13,759 nucleotides of DNA. Origin: Anaerolineaceae bacterium. GTDB lineage: Bacteria > Chloroflexota > Anaerolineae > Anaerolineales > Anaerolineaceae. Shown one piece after another: positions 6,811-13,726 of this stretch. The notes beneath the pieces are model-generated. The model made no database searches, was not told where the DNA came from, and worked only from the letters and a program-made list of their open reading frames with translations. The translations under genes were made by a program, and so were the position numbers. How positions within the stretch are numbered: the first letter of the stretch is position 1; every line of letters starts with the position of its first letter. The stretch spans positions 1 through 13,759 of the forward strand of contig WOZA01000091.1 in the NCBI GenBank assembly GCA_011620505.1, read 5' to 3'.

Positions 6811-7617
6811 CTATATTTTGCGCGTTCGCCACAGGTAATAGCCTAAACCGAGCCCTGCCAGCAAGATAACCCCACCAATAATCGCGAGTACTGGTGACCG
6901 GCGAGCCGAATCGGGCTCCACCACGCCAGCAGAAGGAACGGACTCCTGTGCCCCAAAATCGATGGTGGCATCTTCGCCTGCTTTTACTTCGAGGGCGTAG
7001 TTCGTCGTCGTGGTGGCGTTAAAGCCGTCCGGGATGGCGACGGTAACATTATAGGAATCCTGGGGAAGGTCAGGGAAACAGCGCGGTTCAACTTCGTCCG
7101 GAATTCCAGCGACGGTGGTGCCAGTCAGAGAGACCGAACCACTGCGGTTGCTTATGCTTACTTCACCGCCGTAGAGATAATCTTCACCCGTCGTGCGCAT
7201 CCCGTTGCCATCCATATCGTGGAAAAGCACCACGCAAATGGTGGCAGTTCCAGGAGAAGGAGTGGGCGAAGGGGTAATCATTTCTGGGGGAATAGTGGGG
7301 CTTGGCATCGCCGTCTGAGTGAGCACAACAGGTTCCACTCTGCCCAGCACGATTTCCTGATCTTCATCGAGTGTGCAGGCATCATCCAGACCGTTGAGGC
7401 TCTTGATGGTTTCAATTGGCACATTGGTCAGGAGGGAGATACTTATGCAGCCATCCCCTGGGCGCACCTTGAAAATAATGTCGCCGTTCGCATTCGGTGT
7501 GGGTGTTTGATAGGGAGTGCCCTGTGCGGATGCCGGCAGGCGCAGCGTGATGAGGCTCAGGACCAGGACGGTCAGGAGCAGCAAAAAAAGGGGCAGCGTC
7601 TTTGATTTTGTCTTCAT
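6811..7617 (-). CDS. Membrane-anchored surface protein: LysM-like plus SdrD/Cna-B-like domain
   Basis: 268 residues. A signal peptide (KTKSK then a long Leu-rich core, cleavage near ASA-Q at 31-32) is followed by a TPTP linker and a LysM-like domain at about 47-92 (FKVRPGDGCISIS, then SLNGL and EIVLG). Two cysteines, C57 and C81, could form a disulfide across it. A Thr/Pro/Ser-rich linker (about 100-125) leads to an SdrD B-like or Cna-B-like beta domain (about 126-224) with DMDGNG (134-139), a possible calcium site, and C128/C180. A C-terminal membrane helix (about 241-263) ends in WRTRKI; there is no LPXTG, so it is held in the membrane with the domains outside. LysM suggests binding of cell-wall or surface glycan; this is inferred. 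GAGG before the ATG supports the start. Confidence 0.85.
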   Translation of the reverse strand: MKTKSKTLPLFLLLLTVLVLSLITLRLPASAQGTPYQTPTPNANGDIIFKVRPGDGCISISLLTNVPIETIKSLNGLDDACTLDEDQEIVLGRVEPVVLTQTAMPSPTIPPEMITPSPTPSPGTATICVVLFHDMDGNGMRTTGEDYLYGGEVSISNRSGSVSLTGTTVAGIPDEVEPRCFPDLPQDSYNVTVAIPDGFNATTTTNYALEVKAGEDATIDFGAQESVPSAGVVEPDSARRSPVLAIIGGVILLAGLGLGYYLWRTRKI

Positions 7618-7709
7618 AGTTACCTCATTTTTTGCATTATAACATTATCGGCCAGAGGCATTTTGTCAACAACCAGGAACGAAAGTCAACTTTTTAGTAA
7701 AATTGAAGC
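7618..7709. promoter_or_regulatory. Divergent promoter region between two envelope genes
   Basis: Minus strand: an extended -10 TGT-TATAAT (complement of 7636-7644) with TTGACA (complement of 7664-7669) upstream. The spacer of 22 bases is too long for a classical pair; GATAAT (complement of 7644-7649) would give 14. Plus strand: TAAAAT at 7698-7703 ends six bases before the lipoprotein ATG at 7710, again leaderless in style. The 92 bases are shared, so the two genes may be co-regulated. Confidence 0.6.
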
Positions 7710-8474
7710 ATGTTGAAGAAAAGCTGGTTCGTTGCTTTGATCCTATTCGTTATGGCTGCCTGTGTGCCGCAGATACCTGAAGCTACACCCACTCCTGAAC
7801 CAGTACCCACCCTGGTTTTGTCTCCCAGCCCTACGATCGACTGGTTTCCCAGCACGCCGACTCCTACACGTATTGCCACGGTGGTTGGAGGCTTGCCGAC
7901 CCAGATTTCGGAAGTGCCGGTGAGTTGGCCTTTGCAGGTGACTGACGACTTCAGTGATCAAAGCCACTGGCAGGAAAGCAGTGATTCAGCAGGAACGGTT
8001 GCTTATGAGACAAACTCGCTCTCGCTGGCACTGCCGGCAGGCAAGGCACCACTTGTCAGCATCAGCGACCACATCCTTCCGGGGGATTTTTACCTGGAGC
8101 TCACCATGGATGTTTTGATGTGCAGCGAAGAAGATCAATATGGACTAATTCTCTGGCGCAACAGCACTTCAGGAACCTTCCGGATATGGTTCAACTGCCG
8201 GGGCGAGTTCATGGCGGATCGGCAGGTAAACGCCAGCATCGGGCGGCTGTTGAATTGGCAGAACGCACGCAAGCTGCAGCCTGGCGCTCCAGCCAGCAAC
8301 CGGATCGCGGTTTGGGCGGAGTCTGGGCAGCTCAGGGTGTTTGCGAACGGCGTCGAGCAATTCAGCTTGCAGACGCAAAGTGATCTGAGCGGCGCTTTGG
8401 GGGTCATCGCCCAGGGTTCGGGCAGCAGTGCCGCCACTTTTTCGATTTCAAACCTGGTGATTTACGCACCATAG
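7710..8474 (+). CDS. Lipoprotein with Thr/Pro-rich linker and lectin-like beta domain
   Basis: 254 residues. The N-terminus MLKKSWFVALILFVMAAC is a lipoprotein signal with the acylated cysteine at position 18. A long linker rich in TPTPEP-like repeats (about 20-60) holds the protein off the membrane. From about residue 75 to the end (DDFSDQSHWQ at the start, AAWS-like sugar-binding motifs absent, ISNLVIYAP at the end) the pattern of alternating strands resembles the concanavalin-like jelly roll found in DUF1080-type domains; two internal cysteines (about 137 and 163) may pair. The role is unknown; carbohydrate or surface binding is a reasonable guess. It is divergent from the LysM/SdrD-like gene and shares its style of linker. 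No Shine-Dalgarno; TAAAAT lies six bases before the ATG. Confidence 0.78.
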   Translation: MLKKSWFVALILFVMAACVPQIPEATPTPEPVPTLVLSPSPTIDWFPSTPTPTRIATVVGGLPTQISEVPVSWPLQVTDDFSDQSHWQESSDSAGTVAYETNSLSLALPAGKAPLVSISDHILPGDFYLELTMDVLMCSEEDQYGLILWRNSTSGTFRIWFNCRGEFMADRQVNASIGRLLNWQNARKLQPGAPASNRIAVWAESGQLRVFANGVEQFSLQTQSDLSGALGVIAQGSGSSAATFSISNLVIYAP

Positions 8475-8521
8475 AAACAATTTTCATCCTGACCTGACCA
8501 CCTCTTCAGGCGATTGTTTTT
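8475..8521 (+). terminator. Probable terminator of the lipoprotein gene
   Basis: AAACAAT (8475-8481), starting directly after the TAG stop, pairs with ATTGTTT (8513-8519); inside it CCTGA (8488-8492, or the tandem copy at 8493-8497) pairs with TCAGG (8506-8510). The run TTTTT follows at 8517-8521. The stem is imperfect and long, so strength is uncertain. Confidence 0.55.
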
Positions 8522-8596
8522 CCCATTTTCTTTCAGTCGCACAAACTTCCAGCGGGCTCTCGTGGCTGCATCAAGGCTGTGCTTTGGGGGCATTAA

Positions 8597-8665
8597 TTGA
8601 CTACTTTCACTCGATGAGGATATAATAACAAAACCACATAGAAAAGTGGAAAAAACTCAGGAGGG
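8597..8665 (+). promoter_or_regulatory. Promoter and Shine-Dalgarno of the nucleotidyltransferase operon
   Basis: TTGACT (8597-8602), 18-base spacer, perfect TATAAT (8621-8626): the best sigma-70-type promoter in the window. AGGAGGG (8659-8665) lies five bases before the ATG at 8671. Transcript start is expected near 8633. Confidence 0.8.
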
Positions 8666-8670
8666 CAGTT

Positions 8671-9684
8671 ATGTCCGAAAAACTCAGCATCATCATCCCA
8701 ATGGCGGGTTTGGGCAGCAGGCTACGCCCCCTCACCTGGAGCCGGCCAAAGCCCCTGGTCTCACTGGCTGGAGCAACAGTACTTGACCACCTCCTGGCAA
8801 TGTTCAAATCAATTGCGGACCGGGATGATGTTGAGTATGTTTTCATCATGTCGCCTGGTCAACAAACCCTGATCCAGGCTCACATGCAGAAGGTTCATCC
8901 CCATGTCAAAGTACATTACGTGGAACAACCCGAGAAAAAAGGTCAGTCGGATGCCCTTTGGCACGCGCGCGAATTCTTGTCCGGTGAAGCACTAATCCTC
9001 TTTTCGGACACACTGATTGATAATGACTTCTCCTTCCTGGCAGAACCCCAGCCGCAGGCTATCGCCTGGGTCAAGGCTGTGCCCGATCCGCGCCGTTTCG
9101 GGGTGGCGGAAGTCACAGCCAGTGGCCAGGTTTTGCGTTTAATCGAAAAACCGAATGATATGAATAACAACCTGGCGGTTGTGGGGTGTTATTACTTCCC
9201 TGATGGCACTCATCTGGTCACGGCCATTGAAGAGCAGGTGCAGAAGAAGATCTCCCTGAAGGGAGAATACTTCCTGGTGGATGCAATCAATTTGATGCTT
9301 GAGAAAAAAATACCGATGCGTATCGAGCAGGTCAAGACCTGGCTGGATGCCGGCACCTCTGAAGCCTTGCTGGATACCAACCGCCACTTGCTTGAGAATG
9401 GATATGACCGTGAGCCAGCCCCGGGTCAGTTGGAAGACACGGTTATTATTCCGCCGGTCTACATTCATCCGGAGGCGCGTGTGAGCACCTCCATCATCGG
9501 TCCGTTTGTCTCGGTGGGAGCAGGCAGCCTCGTGCAGCACAGCTCCATCCGCGACTCCATCCTCAGCCCTGGAGCCCACATTACCAATGCAAATCTTGAA
9601 GGCTCCCTGCTTGGCTATGATGTGGTCGTAAATGGTTTGAGAGGCAAATTTAACCTGGGAGACAACTCCTGGGCAAATTGGTAG
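8671..9684 (+). CDS. Sugar-1-phosphate nucleotidyltransferase with left-handed beta-helix tail
   Basis: 337 residues. The N-terminal nucleotidyltransferase domain opens IIIPMAGLGSRLRPLTWSRPKPL; the GLGSRLRP loop (13-20) and K27 are the nucleotide and sugar-phosphate binding signature. D113 (LFSDTLID) is the likely metal ligand, and WLDAGT (224-229) is the second metal/sugar motif. From about 261 hexapeptide-like repeats (VYIHPEARVSTSIIG, SSIRDSILSP, NLEGSLLGYDVVV) form a short left-handed beta-helix, as in archaeal-type bifunctional enzymes and GlmU-like proteins. The reaction is NTP plus sugar-1-phosphate to NDP-sugar plus pyrophosphate; whether glucose-1-P, mannose-1-P or GlcNAc-1-P is used cannot be told. 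The beta-helix is too short to assert acetyltransferase activity. It is first in an operon with the aminotransferase 32 bases downstream. Confidence 0.88.
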   Translation: MSEKLSIIIPMAGLGSRLRPLTWSRPKPLVSLAGATVLDHLLAMFKSIADRDDVEYVFIMSPGQQTLIQAHMQKVHPHVKVHYVEQPEKKGQSDALWHAREFLSGEALILFSDTLIDNDFSFLAEPQPQAIAWVKAVPDPRRFGVAEVTASGQVLRLIEKPNDMNNNLAVVGCYYFPDGTHLVTAIEEQVQKKISLKGEYFLVDAINLMLEKKIPMRIEQVKTWLDAGTSEALLDTNRHLLENGYDREPAPGQLEDTVIIPPVYIHPEARVSTSIIGPFVSVGAGSLVQHSSIRDSILSPGAHITNANLEGSLLGYDVVVNGLRGKFNLGDNSWANW

Positions 9685-9716
9685 TAGATATCAACTGAAG
9701 AAGCAAAGGAGAGTGC

Positions 9717-10877
9717 ATGGCAATCAGATTATCTGAAAAGGTGGCAACGTTGAAGCCATCCGGTATCCGCAAGTTCTTTGATATTGCGGCAACGATGAAG
9801 GATGTTATCTCGCTGGGGATTGGGGAGCCCGATTTTGACACACCCGAACCCATCATCCAGGCGGGCATTGAAGCCTTGAGGCGGGGTGAAACTCACTACA
9901 CCTCCAATCACGGGCTGCTCGAGCTGCGGCAGGCGATCAGCGACCATCTTAAAGGCCTCTATCAGGTTGAGTACTTTGCCCAATCCCAAATTGTGGTTAC
10001 AGTCGGAGTCTCCGAAGCCCTCTACCTTGTTTTCACCGCAATATTGGATCCGGATGACGAAGTCATCATCCCCACTCCTTGTTTTGTTTCCTACCAGGCA
10101 GAAGTTGCGCTTGCGGGCGGTGTGCCGGTGGAAGTCGCAACCTATGCGGAAGATCACTTTGTTCCGCGCATCGAGGATATCGAAGCTGCCATCACTCCCA
10201 AAACGCGGGCGGTTTTCATTGGCAGCCCCAGCAATCCAACCGGCGCCGTTTATCCCCGCGAATTTCTCATGAAATTAGCCGCCCTTGTCGAGAAACATGA
10301 CTTGATGGTGGTCTCTGATGAAATCTACGATCGCCTGGTTTATGGTACTGAACATGTCTGTTTTGCCAGTTTACCCGGGATGCAGGAACGCACCGTGCTG
10401 ATGGGCGGTTTTTCGAAAGCCTATGCCATGACTGGCTGGCGCATCGGTTATGCTGCTGGACCGGAGGAAATCATCGCCGGCATGGTCCGTGTTCACCAGT
10501 ATTCCATCATGTCTGCGCCTACTGTTTCGCAATATGCTGCCCTGACTGCGCTGATGGTTGGTGAGCCTTATGTTCAGGAAATGCTGCGGGAATACGATCG
10601 ACGCCGCAAACTGGTTGTGAGCAGCTTAAATTCGATCGGTCTCAAGACTTTTGAGCCCAAAGGCGCCTTTTATGCCTTTCCGGATCTGCGTTCAACCGGA
10701 TTGAGTGATGAAGAATTTTGCAACCGCCTGCTAAAAGAAGAGCATGTGGCCGTCGTTCCAGGAAATTCCTTCGGGGATGCCGGCTTGGGTTTCGCGCGGG
10801 TTTCTTATGCCACTTCCTATGAAAAACTCGAGGAGGCCTTGGAAAAAATTGATCATTTTGTCAAACACGTCGGGTGA
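9717..10877 (+). CDS. Class I/II PLP-dependent aminotransferase
   Basis: 386 residues, fold type I, aspartate-aminotransferase-like subgroup (prokaryotic type I-gamma). Visible elements: SLGIGEPDFDTP near residue 30, HYTSNHGLLELRQAI, VTVGVSEALYLVF, SPSNPTGAV (170-178), VSDEIYDRLVY with D201 and Y204, and GGFSKAYAMTGWRIGY with K234 as the PLP Schiff-base lysine. R361 (FARVSYATS) is the substrate carboxylate-binding arginine. The exact amino acid used (aspartate, alanine, aromatic or other) cannot be decided. AAAGGAG (9705-9711) is five bases before the ATG. It follows the nucleotidyltransferase in the same operon; the pairing could suggest amino-sugar synthesis, but this subgroup normally acts on amino acids, not sugar nucleotides. 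Confidence 0.92.
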   Translation: MAIRLSEKVATLKPSGIRKFFDIAATMKDVISLGIGEPDFDTPEPIIQAGIEALRRGETHYTSNHGLLELRQAISDHLKGLYQVEYFAQSQIVVTVGVSEALYLVFTAILDPDDEVIIPTPCFVSYQAEVALAGGVPVEVATYAEDHFVPRIEDIEAAITPKTRAVFIGSPSNPTGAVYPREFLMKLAALVEKHDLMVVSDEIYDRLVYGTEHVCFASLPGMQERTVLMGGFSKAYAMTGWRIGYAAGPEEIIAGMVRVHQYSIMSAPTVSQYAALTALMVGEPYVQEMLREYDRRRKLVVSSLNSIGLKTFEPKGAFYAFPDLRSTGLSDEEFCNRLLKEEHVAVVPGNSFGDAGLGFARVSYATSYEKLEEALEKIDHFVKHVG

Positions 10878-10941
10878 TCACGCATAAATTGCTTATGGGA
10901 AAAGGCTCGGTAACTGGTAAAATTCATTTATTGAAGAATGC

Positions 10942-11538
10942 ATGGAGAGTGAAAGTAGTATGTCGATGGATGACTTGCAAATAAAATCCCTGAGCCCCGA
11001 TATGGCGAACCAGTTCACTTCCTATTTAAGCGAGATGGATTTCAGCCATGCTGAACACTGGCACTTCTGCTATTGCCAATACTATCACATAGACTGCAGC
11101 AGTGCCGCATGGCACCAACGCACCGCAGAGCAGAATAAAGCCCTGGCAGTACAGAACATTGAGAGCGGTATAATGCGCGGTCTGGTCGCATTGGATGGCG
11201 AACAGATGGTGGGTTGGGTCAATGTTAATGACGTCAACAACTACGCTCTGCTCAAAAACGACGAAGAGCTTCAAAAATTCCCGGGACGCAGCGCGATGGT
11301 GGTTTGCTTTGTGATCCATCCGGAGTATCGCGGCAAGGGGTTGGCGAACAAGATGCTCGCAGAGGCCGTCGAAATAAGCCGCCAGGAAGGGTTTGACCGG
11401 ATCATTGGCAGACCATTCCTCTGGAGCGCCCATCCCCTGCGCCAATACCACGGTTTGCCAAAAATGTTTGAAGACCTTGGTTTCAAAGAGTTTTCTGAGA
11501 CCAACGGCGTGCACACTTACGTTTTGGAATTGAAATAG
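10942..11538 (+). CDS. GNAT family N-acetyltransferase
   Basis: 198 residues. The C-terminal half has the acetyl-CoA binding core: MVVCFVIHPEYRGKGLANKM with the RGKGLA pyrophosphate loop (130-135), then a helix, and DLGFKEF near the end as in motif B. The N-terminus contains an unusual Cys/aromatic cluster, HFCYCQYYHIDC with C43, C45 and C52, together with a nearby WHQRT segment; this may bind a metal or shape the acceptor site. The acceptor is unknown. Start: ATG at 10942 lies 18 bases after TAAAAT (10918-10923). ATG at 10960 has GGAG 12 bases upstream and would give a seven-residue-shorter... more exactly six-residue-shorter protein; both are plausible. It is probably its own unit, ending in a strong terminator. 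Confidence 0.82.
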   Translation: MESESSMSMDDLQIKSLSPDMANQFTSYLSEMDFSHAEHWHFCYCQYYHIDCSSAAWHQRTAEQNKALAVQNIESGIMRGLVALDGEQMVGWVNVNDVNNYALLKNDEELQKFPGRSAMVVCFVIHPEYRGKGLANKMLAEAVEISRQEGFDRIIGRPFLWSAHPLRQYHGLPKMFEDLGFKEFSETNGVHTYVLELK

Positions 11539-11553
11539 GATTTTCGATCAGGA

Positions 11554-11584
11554 ATAGTCCGGGAATTCCCCGGGCTATTTTTTT
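11554..11584 (+). terminator. Intrinsic terminator of the GNAT gene
   Basis: ATAGTCCGGG (11554-11563) pairs with CCCGGGCTAT (11569-11578) over 10 bp with one G-T pair and a five-base AATTC loop, followed by seven T residues (11578-11584). It is 15 bases after the GNAT stop. Confidence 0.92.
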
Positions 11585-11644
11585 ATTAATGCCTTTTCAG
11601 CTGCCCAAGCGATGGATAGTGACACTTGCCTGCACCCCAGTTGC

Positions 11645-11672
11645 TTGACCAAATGGACAAGTTGGGATAAGG
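11645..11672 (+). promoter_or_regulatory. Possible promoter of the glutamate dehydrogenase transcript
   Basis: TTGACC (11645-11650) is followed, 15 bases on, by GATAAG (11666-11671), a weak -10. It is the only fair pair between the GNAT terminator and the glutamate dehydrogenase gene, and lies upstream of the leader ORF at 11701. Confidence 0.3.
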
Positions 11673-11700
11673 TTAACGCATCAAAATAACGAGGAATTTG

Positions 11701-11796
11701 ATGTCACACGGACGTGATCAACAACCTCATCTAACCTATGACGGGCAAAGCATTCGCTTTGGACGTCATTTTTGTTCCAAATTCCAAACAAGATAA
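11701..11796 (+). CDS. Possible leader peptide ORF (31 codons) before glutamate dehydrogenase
   Basis: ATG at 11701 is preceded by GAGG (11691-11694) at six bases, and the frame runs 31 codons to TAA at 11794-11796, five bases before the GGAG of the dehydrogenase gene. The peptide begins MSHGRDQQPHLTYDGQ and contains four Gln codons (all CAA), two of them adjacent (codons 7-8). No homology is recognised. It overlaps a hairpin (11738-11769) followed by T residues, so it may be a leader peptide in an attenuation device or a chance ORF. Confidence 0.35.
   Translation: MSHGRDQQPHLTYDGQSIRFGRHFCSKFQTR
11738..11773 (+). promoter_or_regulatory. Attenuator-like hairpin in the glutamate dehydrogenase leader
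   Basis: ATGACG (11738-11743) pairs with CGTCAT (11764-11769) and CAAAGC (11746-11751) with GCTTTG (11756-11761), separated by a 2x2 internal loop and closed by an ATTC loop: 12 bp in all. TTTTT (11769-11773) follows. It lies inside the 31-codon leader ORF and 28 bases before the Shine-Dalgarno of the next gene. A second weaker inverted repeat, TTGAT/ATCAA with an inner CAC/GTG (11698-11721), covers the leader ORF start codon. Confidence 0.5.
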
Positions 11797-11811
11797 AAAA
11801 GGAGAATTTAT

Positions 11812-13101
11812 ATGTCAGGAAGTACAAACGCTTTTGAAATGGCTCAGGCTCAATTCGATAAAGTCGCCGACCAACTTGAGCTCAGTCAGGAAATCAGGGA
11901 TTTTCTGCGCTATCCGGCACGGGAATATCACTTCCGCATTCCAGTGCGTATGGACGATGGCAAAATCAGGGTTTTCCAGGCTTATCGCGTTCAGCATAAT
12001 GATGCCCGCGGTCCGAATAAGGGCGGTCTGCGCTTCGCAGCCAACGAAACTGCCGATACCGTGCGCGCTCTGGCTATGTGGATGACCTGGAAATGCGCTG
12101 TGGCTGACATTCCCCTGGGTGGCGGCAAGGGCGGAGTAGTGGTGGACCCCTCTACTCTCTCAGTTGGAGAAAAGGAACGCCTGGTGCGCGGCTTTGTGCG
12201 CATTATGTGGAAAAACATCGGTCCCCGCCAGGACGTCCCCGCGCCAGATGTTGGCACAACGCCGCAGATGATGGGCTGGATGATGGATGAGTACTCCACG
12301 CTCGTTGGCAGCTATACCCCCGGCACCATTACTGGCAAGCCTCTTGGTGGTGGCGGTTCTGAAGGCCGCACCGAAGCCACCGGTTTTGGTGTGATCTTCA
12401 CTGTGCGCGAAGCCATGAAACACCTGGGCATTGACCCCACCACGACATCTGCAGCCATTCAAGGTTTTGGCAATGTCGCTCAGTACGCGGCGATTGGTTT
12501 CCGCCAGTTCCTGGGCGGCAAAGTCGTGTGTGTTTCCTGCTGGGATCGCGGAGATAAGAAAGCTTACACCTTCTCCAAGGAAGAGGGTGTGGATCCGATG
12601 TTCCTCATGAGCATTACCGACCAGTATGGAACCATCAATAAAGTAAAAGCGAAAGAAGCCGGCTATATCATTGAGGATGGCGACTCGTGGATTTCAAAGG
12701 ATGTGGATGTGCTTATTCCCGCAGCCCTTGAAGGTCAGATTACAGCCGACAGTGTCAAAAAGATCAGCAAAAAGGTCAAGATCGTGGCAGAAGCTGCCAA
12801 CGGACCCACCACTCCTGAAGCGGACGCGGTGCTGGAACAAAACGGCGTCTTCGTCATCCCTGACTTTTTGTGCAACGCTGGCGGCGTGACGGTCTCGTAC
12901 TTCGAAGGTGTGCAGAACGACCAGAACTTCTACTGGGGACGCGATGAAGTGTTTGAACGCCTGAACCATAAGATGACCGACGCCTTTAAATCCGTGCTGG
13001 ATATGTCGCTCAGCAAGAAGGTCTGCATGCGCGACGCAGCCTACATGGTCAGCATTGACAAAGTGGTCAAAGCGATGAGATTGCGGGGCTGGATCTCCTA
13101 A
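11812..13101 (+). CDS. gdhA: Glutamate dehydrogenase (Glu/Leu/Phe/Val dehydrogenase family)
   Basis: 429 residues, the usual hexameric-type length. It interconverts glutamate with 2-oxoglutarate and ammonium using NAD(P). The N-terminal domain has KGGLRF (K70) and MTWKCAVADIPLGGGKGG, with K94 and the catalytic-site K106, then PAPDVGT with D146. The Rossmann domain has QGFGNVAQ (217-224), a GxGxxA turn. GGSEGRTEATGFG (about 183-195) and CNAGGVTVSYFEGVQN are conserved family blocks; in the latter, relatives I recall usually have Trp where Gly follows SYFE. NAD versus NADP use is not assigned here. GGAG (11801-11804) is seven bases before the ATG. The 5' leader carries a possible leader ORF and hairpin. 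A strong terminator follows, so it is monocistronic. The symbol is by family convention. Confidence 0.93.
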   Translation: MSGSTNAFEMAQAQFDKVADQLELSQEIRDFLRYPAREYHFRIPVRMDDGKIRVFQAYRVQHNDARGPNKGGLRFAANETADTVRALAMWMTWKCAVADIPLGGGKGGVVVDPSTLSVGEKERLVRGFVRIMWKNIGPRQDVPAPDVGTTPQMMGWMMDEYSTLVGSYTPGTITGKPLGGGGSEGRTEATGFGVIFTVREAMKHLGIDPTTTSAAIQGFGNVAQYAAIGFRQFLGGKVVCVSCWDRGDKKAYTFSKEEGVDPMFLMSITDQYGTINKVKAKEAGYIIEDGDSWISKDVDVLIPAALEGQITADSVKKISKKVKIVAEAANGPTTPEADAVLEQNGVFVIPDFLCNAGGVTVSYFEGVQNDQNFYWGRDEVFERLNHKMTDAFKSVLDMSLSKKVCMRDAAYMVSIDKVVKAMRLRGWIS

Positions 13102-13117
13102 CCTTATTCTTTCCATT

Positions 13118-13148
13118 AAAACCCCCTCTTTTGCAGAAGGGGTTTTTT
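13118..13148 (+). terminator. Intrinsic terminator of glutamate dehydrogenase
   Basis: AAAACCCC (13118-13125) pairs with GGGGTTTT (13139-13146), extended by TC/GA after one mismatch, with loop TTTTGCA; the T run goes to 13148. Placed 16 bases after the stop. Confidence 0.9.
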
Positions 13149-13167
13149 GTTTTCGCTATACAGCTTA

Positions 13168-13224
13168 TTGCACCGCACCTTTCCATCCGCTATGATAAAA
13201 GTCAACAAGACAAAGGAAAAGGAG
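13168..13224 (+). promoter_or_regulatory. Promoter and Shine-Dalgarno of the OsmC-like gene
   Basis: TTGCAC (13168-13173), 17-base spacer, TATGAT (13191-13196); start expected near 13203. GGAG (13221-13224) lies six bases before the ATG at 13231. The frame is open further upstream to 13147, but that would run through the promoter and the preceding terminator. Confidence 0.7.
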
Positions 13225-13230
13225 CTGATT

Positions 13231-13653
13231 ATGGCAGATAGAAAAGCAAGCGCAATTTGGGAAGGTACCCTCAAGGATGGCAAAGGCAGTATGCATTTTG
13301 CTGATTATGATGGACCATTCACCTTTGCTTCCCGTTTTGAAGAAGGAAAAGGCACGAATCCTGAGGAGCTATTAGGAGCGGCGCATGCCGGCTGTTATTC
13401 CATGGCGCTCAGTGGCGGGCTGACAGAGGCTGGATTCACACCGGAGAAGATTGAAACTACCGCCCATGTGGCGTTGAGAAATGTGGACGGGAAGGCAACA
13501 ATCACACAGAGTCACTTGGTGACCAAGGCCAAGGTGCCGGGGATATCCCCTGAGAAGTTTCTCGAAATTGCTGAAGCAACCAAGCTGGGCTGCCCGGTTT
13601 CACGCGCATTGAGCGGCGTGGAAATTTCGCTTGAGGCGGAATTAGTATCATAG
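13231..13653 (+). CDS. osmC: OsmC/Ohr-family peroxiredoxin (OsmC-like)
   Basis: 140 residues, the normal OsmC length. These cytoplasmic homodimers reduce organic hydroperoxides through two cysteines. C55 (GAAHAGCYSMAL) is the peroxidatic residue and C121 (KLGCPVSRAL) the resolving one. The N-terminal strand set (ASAIWEGTLKDGKGSMHF, and EEGKGTNPEELLGAAHAGC) favours the OsmC subgroup over Ohr. It has its own promoter after the glutamate dehydrogenase terminator, so expression is independent. Induction by stress is typical of the family but no operator is evident here. Confidence 0.92.
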   Translation: MADRKASAIWEGTLKDGKGSMHFADYDGPFTFASRFEEGKGTNPEELLGAAHAGCYSMALSGGLTEAGFTPEKIETTAHVALRNVDGKATITQSHLVTKAKVPGISPEKFLEIAEATKLGCPVSRALSGVEISLEAELVS

Positions 13654-13685
13654 CCAATTTTTTGCGATTAAGATGAGTCGAAACA

Positions 13686-13726
13686 GCGCATTTTGATCAA
13701 AAGTGAGCAAAAAAAACAAGATGCGC
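13686..13726. repeat. Inverted repeat upstream of the next gene
   Basis: GCGCATTTTG (13686-13695) pairs with CAAGATGCGC (13717-13726), 10 bp with one G-T pair and a 21-base loop. The left arm overlaps a perfect 12-base palindrome TTTTGATCAAAA (13691-13702). The right arm ends exactly where the -10 TAAAAT (13727-13732) begins, so it could be an operator; no T run follows, so it is a poor terminator. Confidence 0.5.

Noticed and set aside
11738..12085. 115-residue plus-strand frame overlapping the glutamate dehydrogenase start
   Set aside because: It runs out of frame through the well-supported dehydrogenase gene and has no Shine-Dalgarno; its beginning is the hairpin arm.
13147..13230. N-terminal extension of the OsmC-like protein to an ATG at 13147
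   Set aside because: It would begin inside the T run of the preceding terminator and cross the promoter; GGAG six bases before 13231 and family length favour the shorter form.
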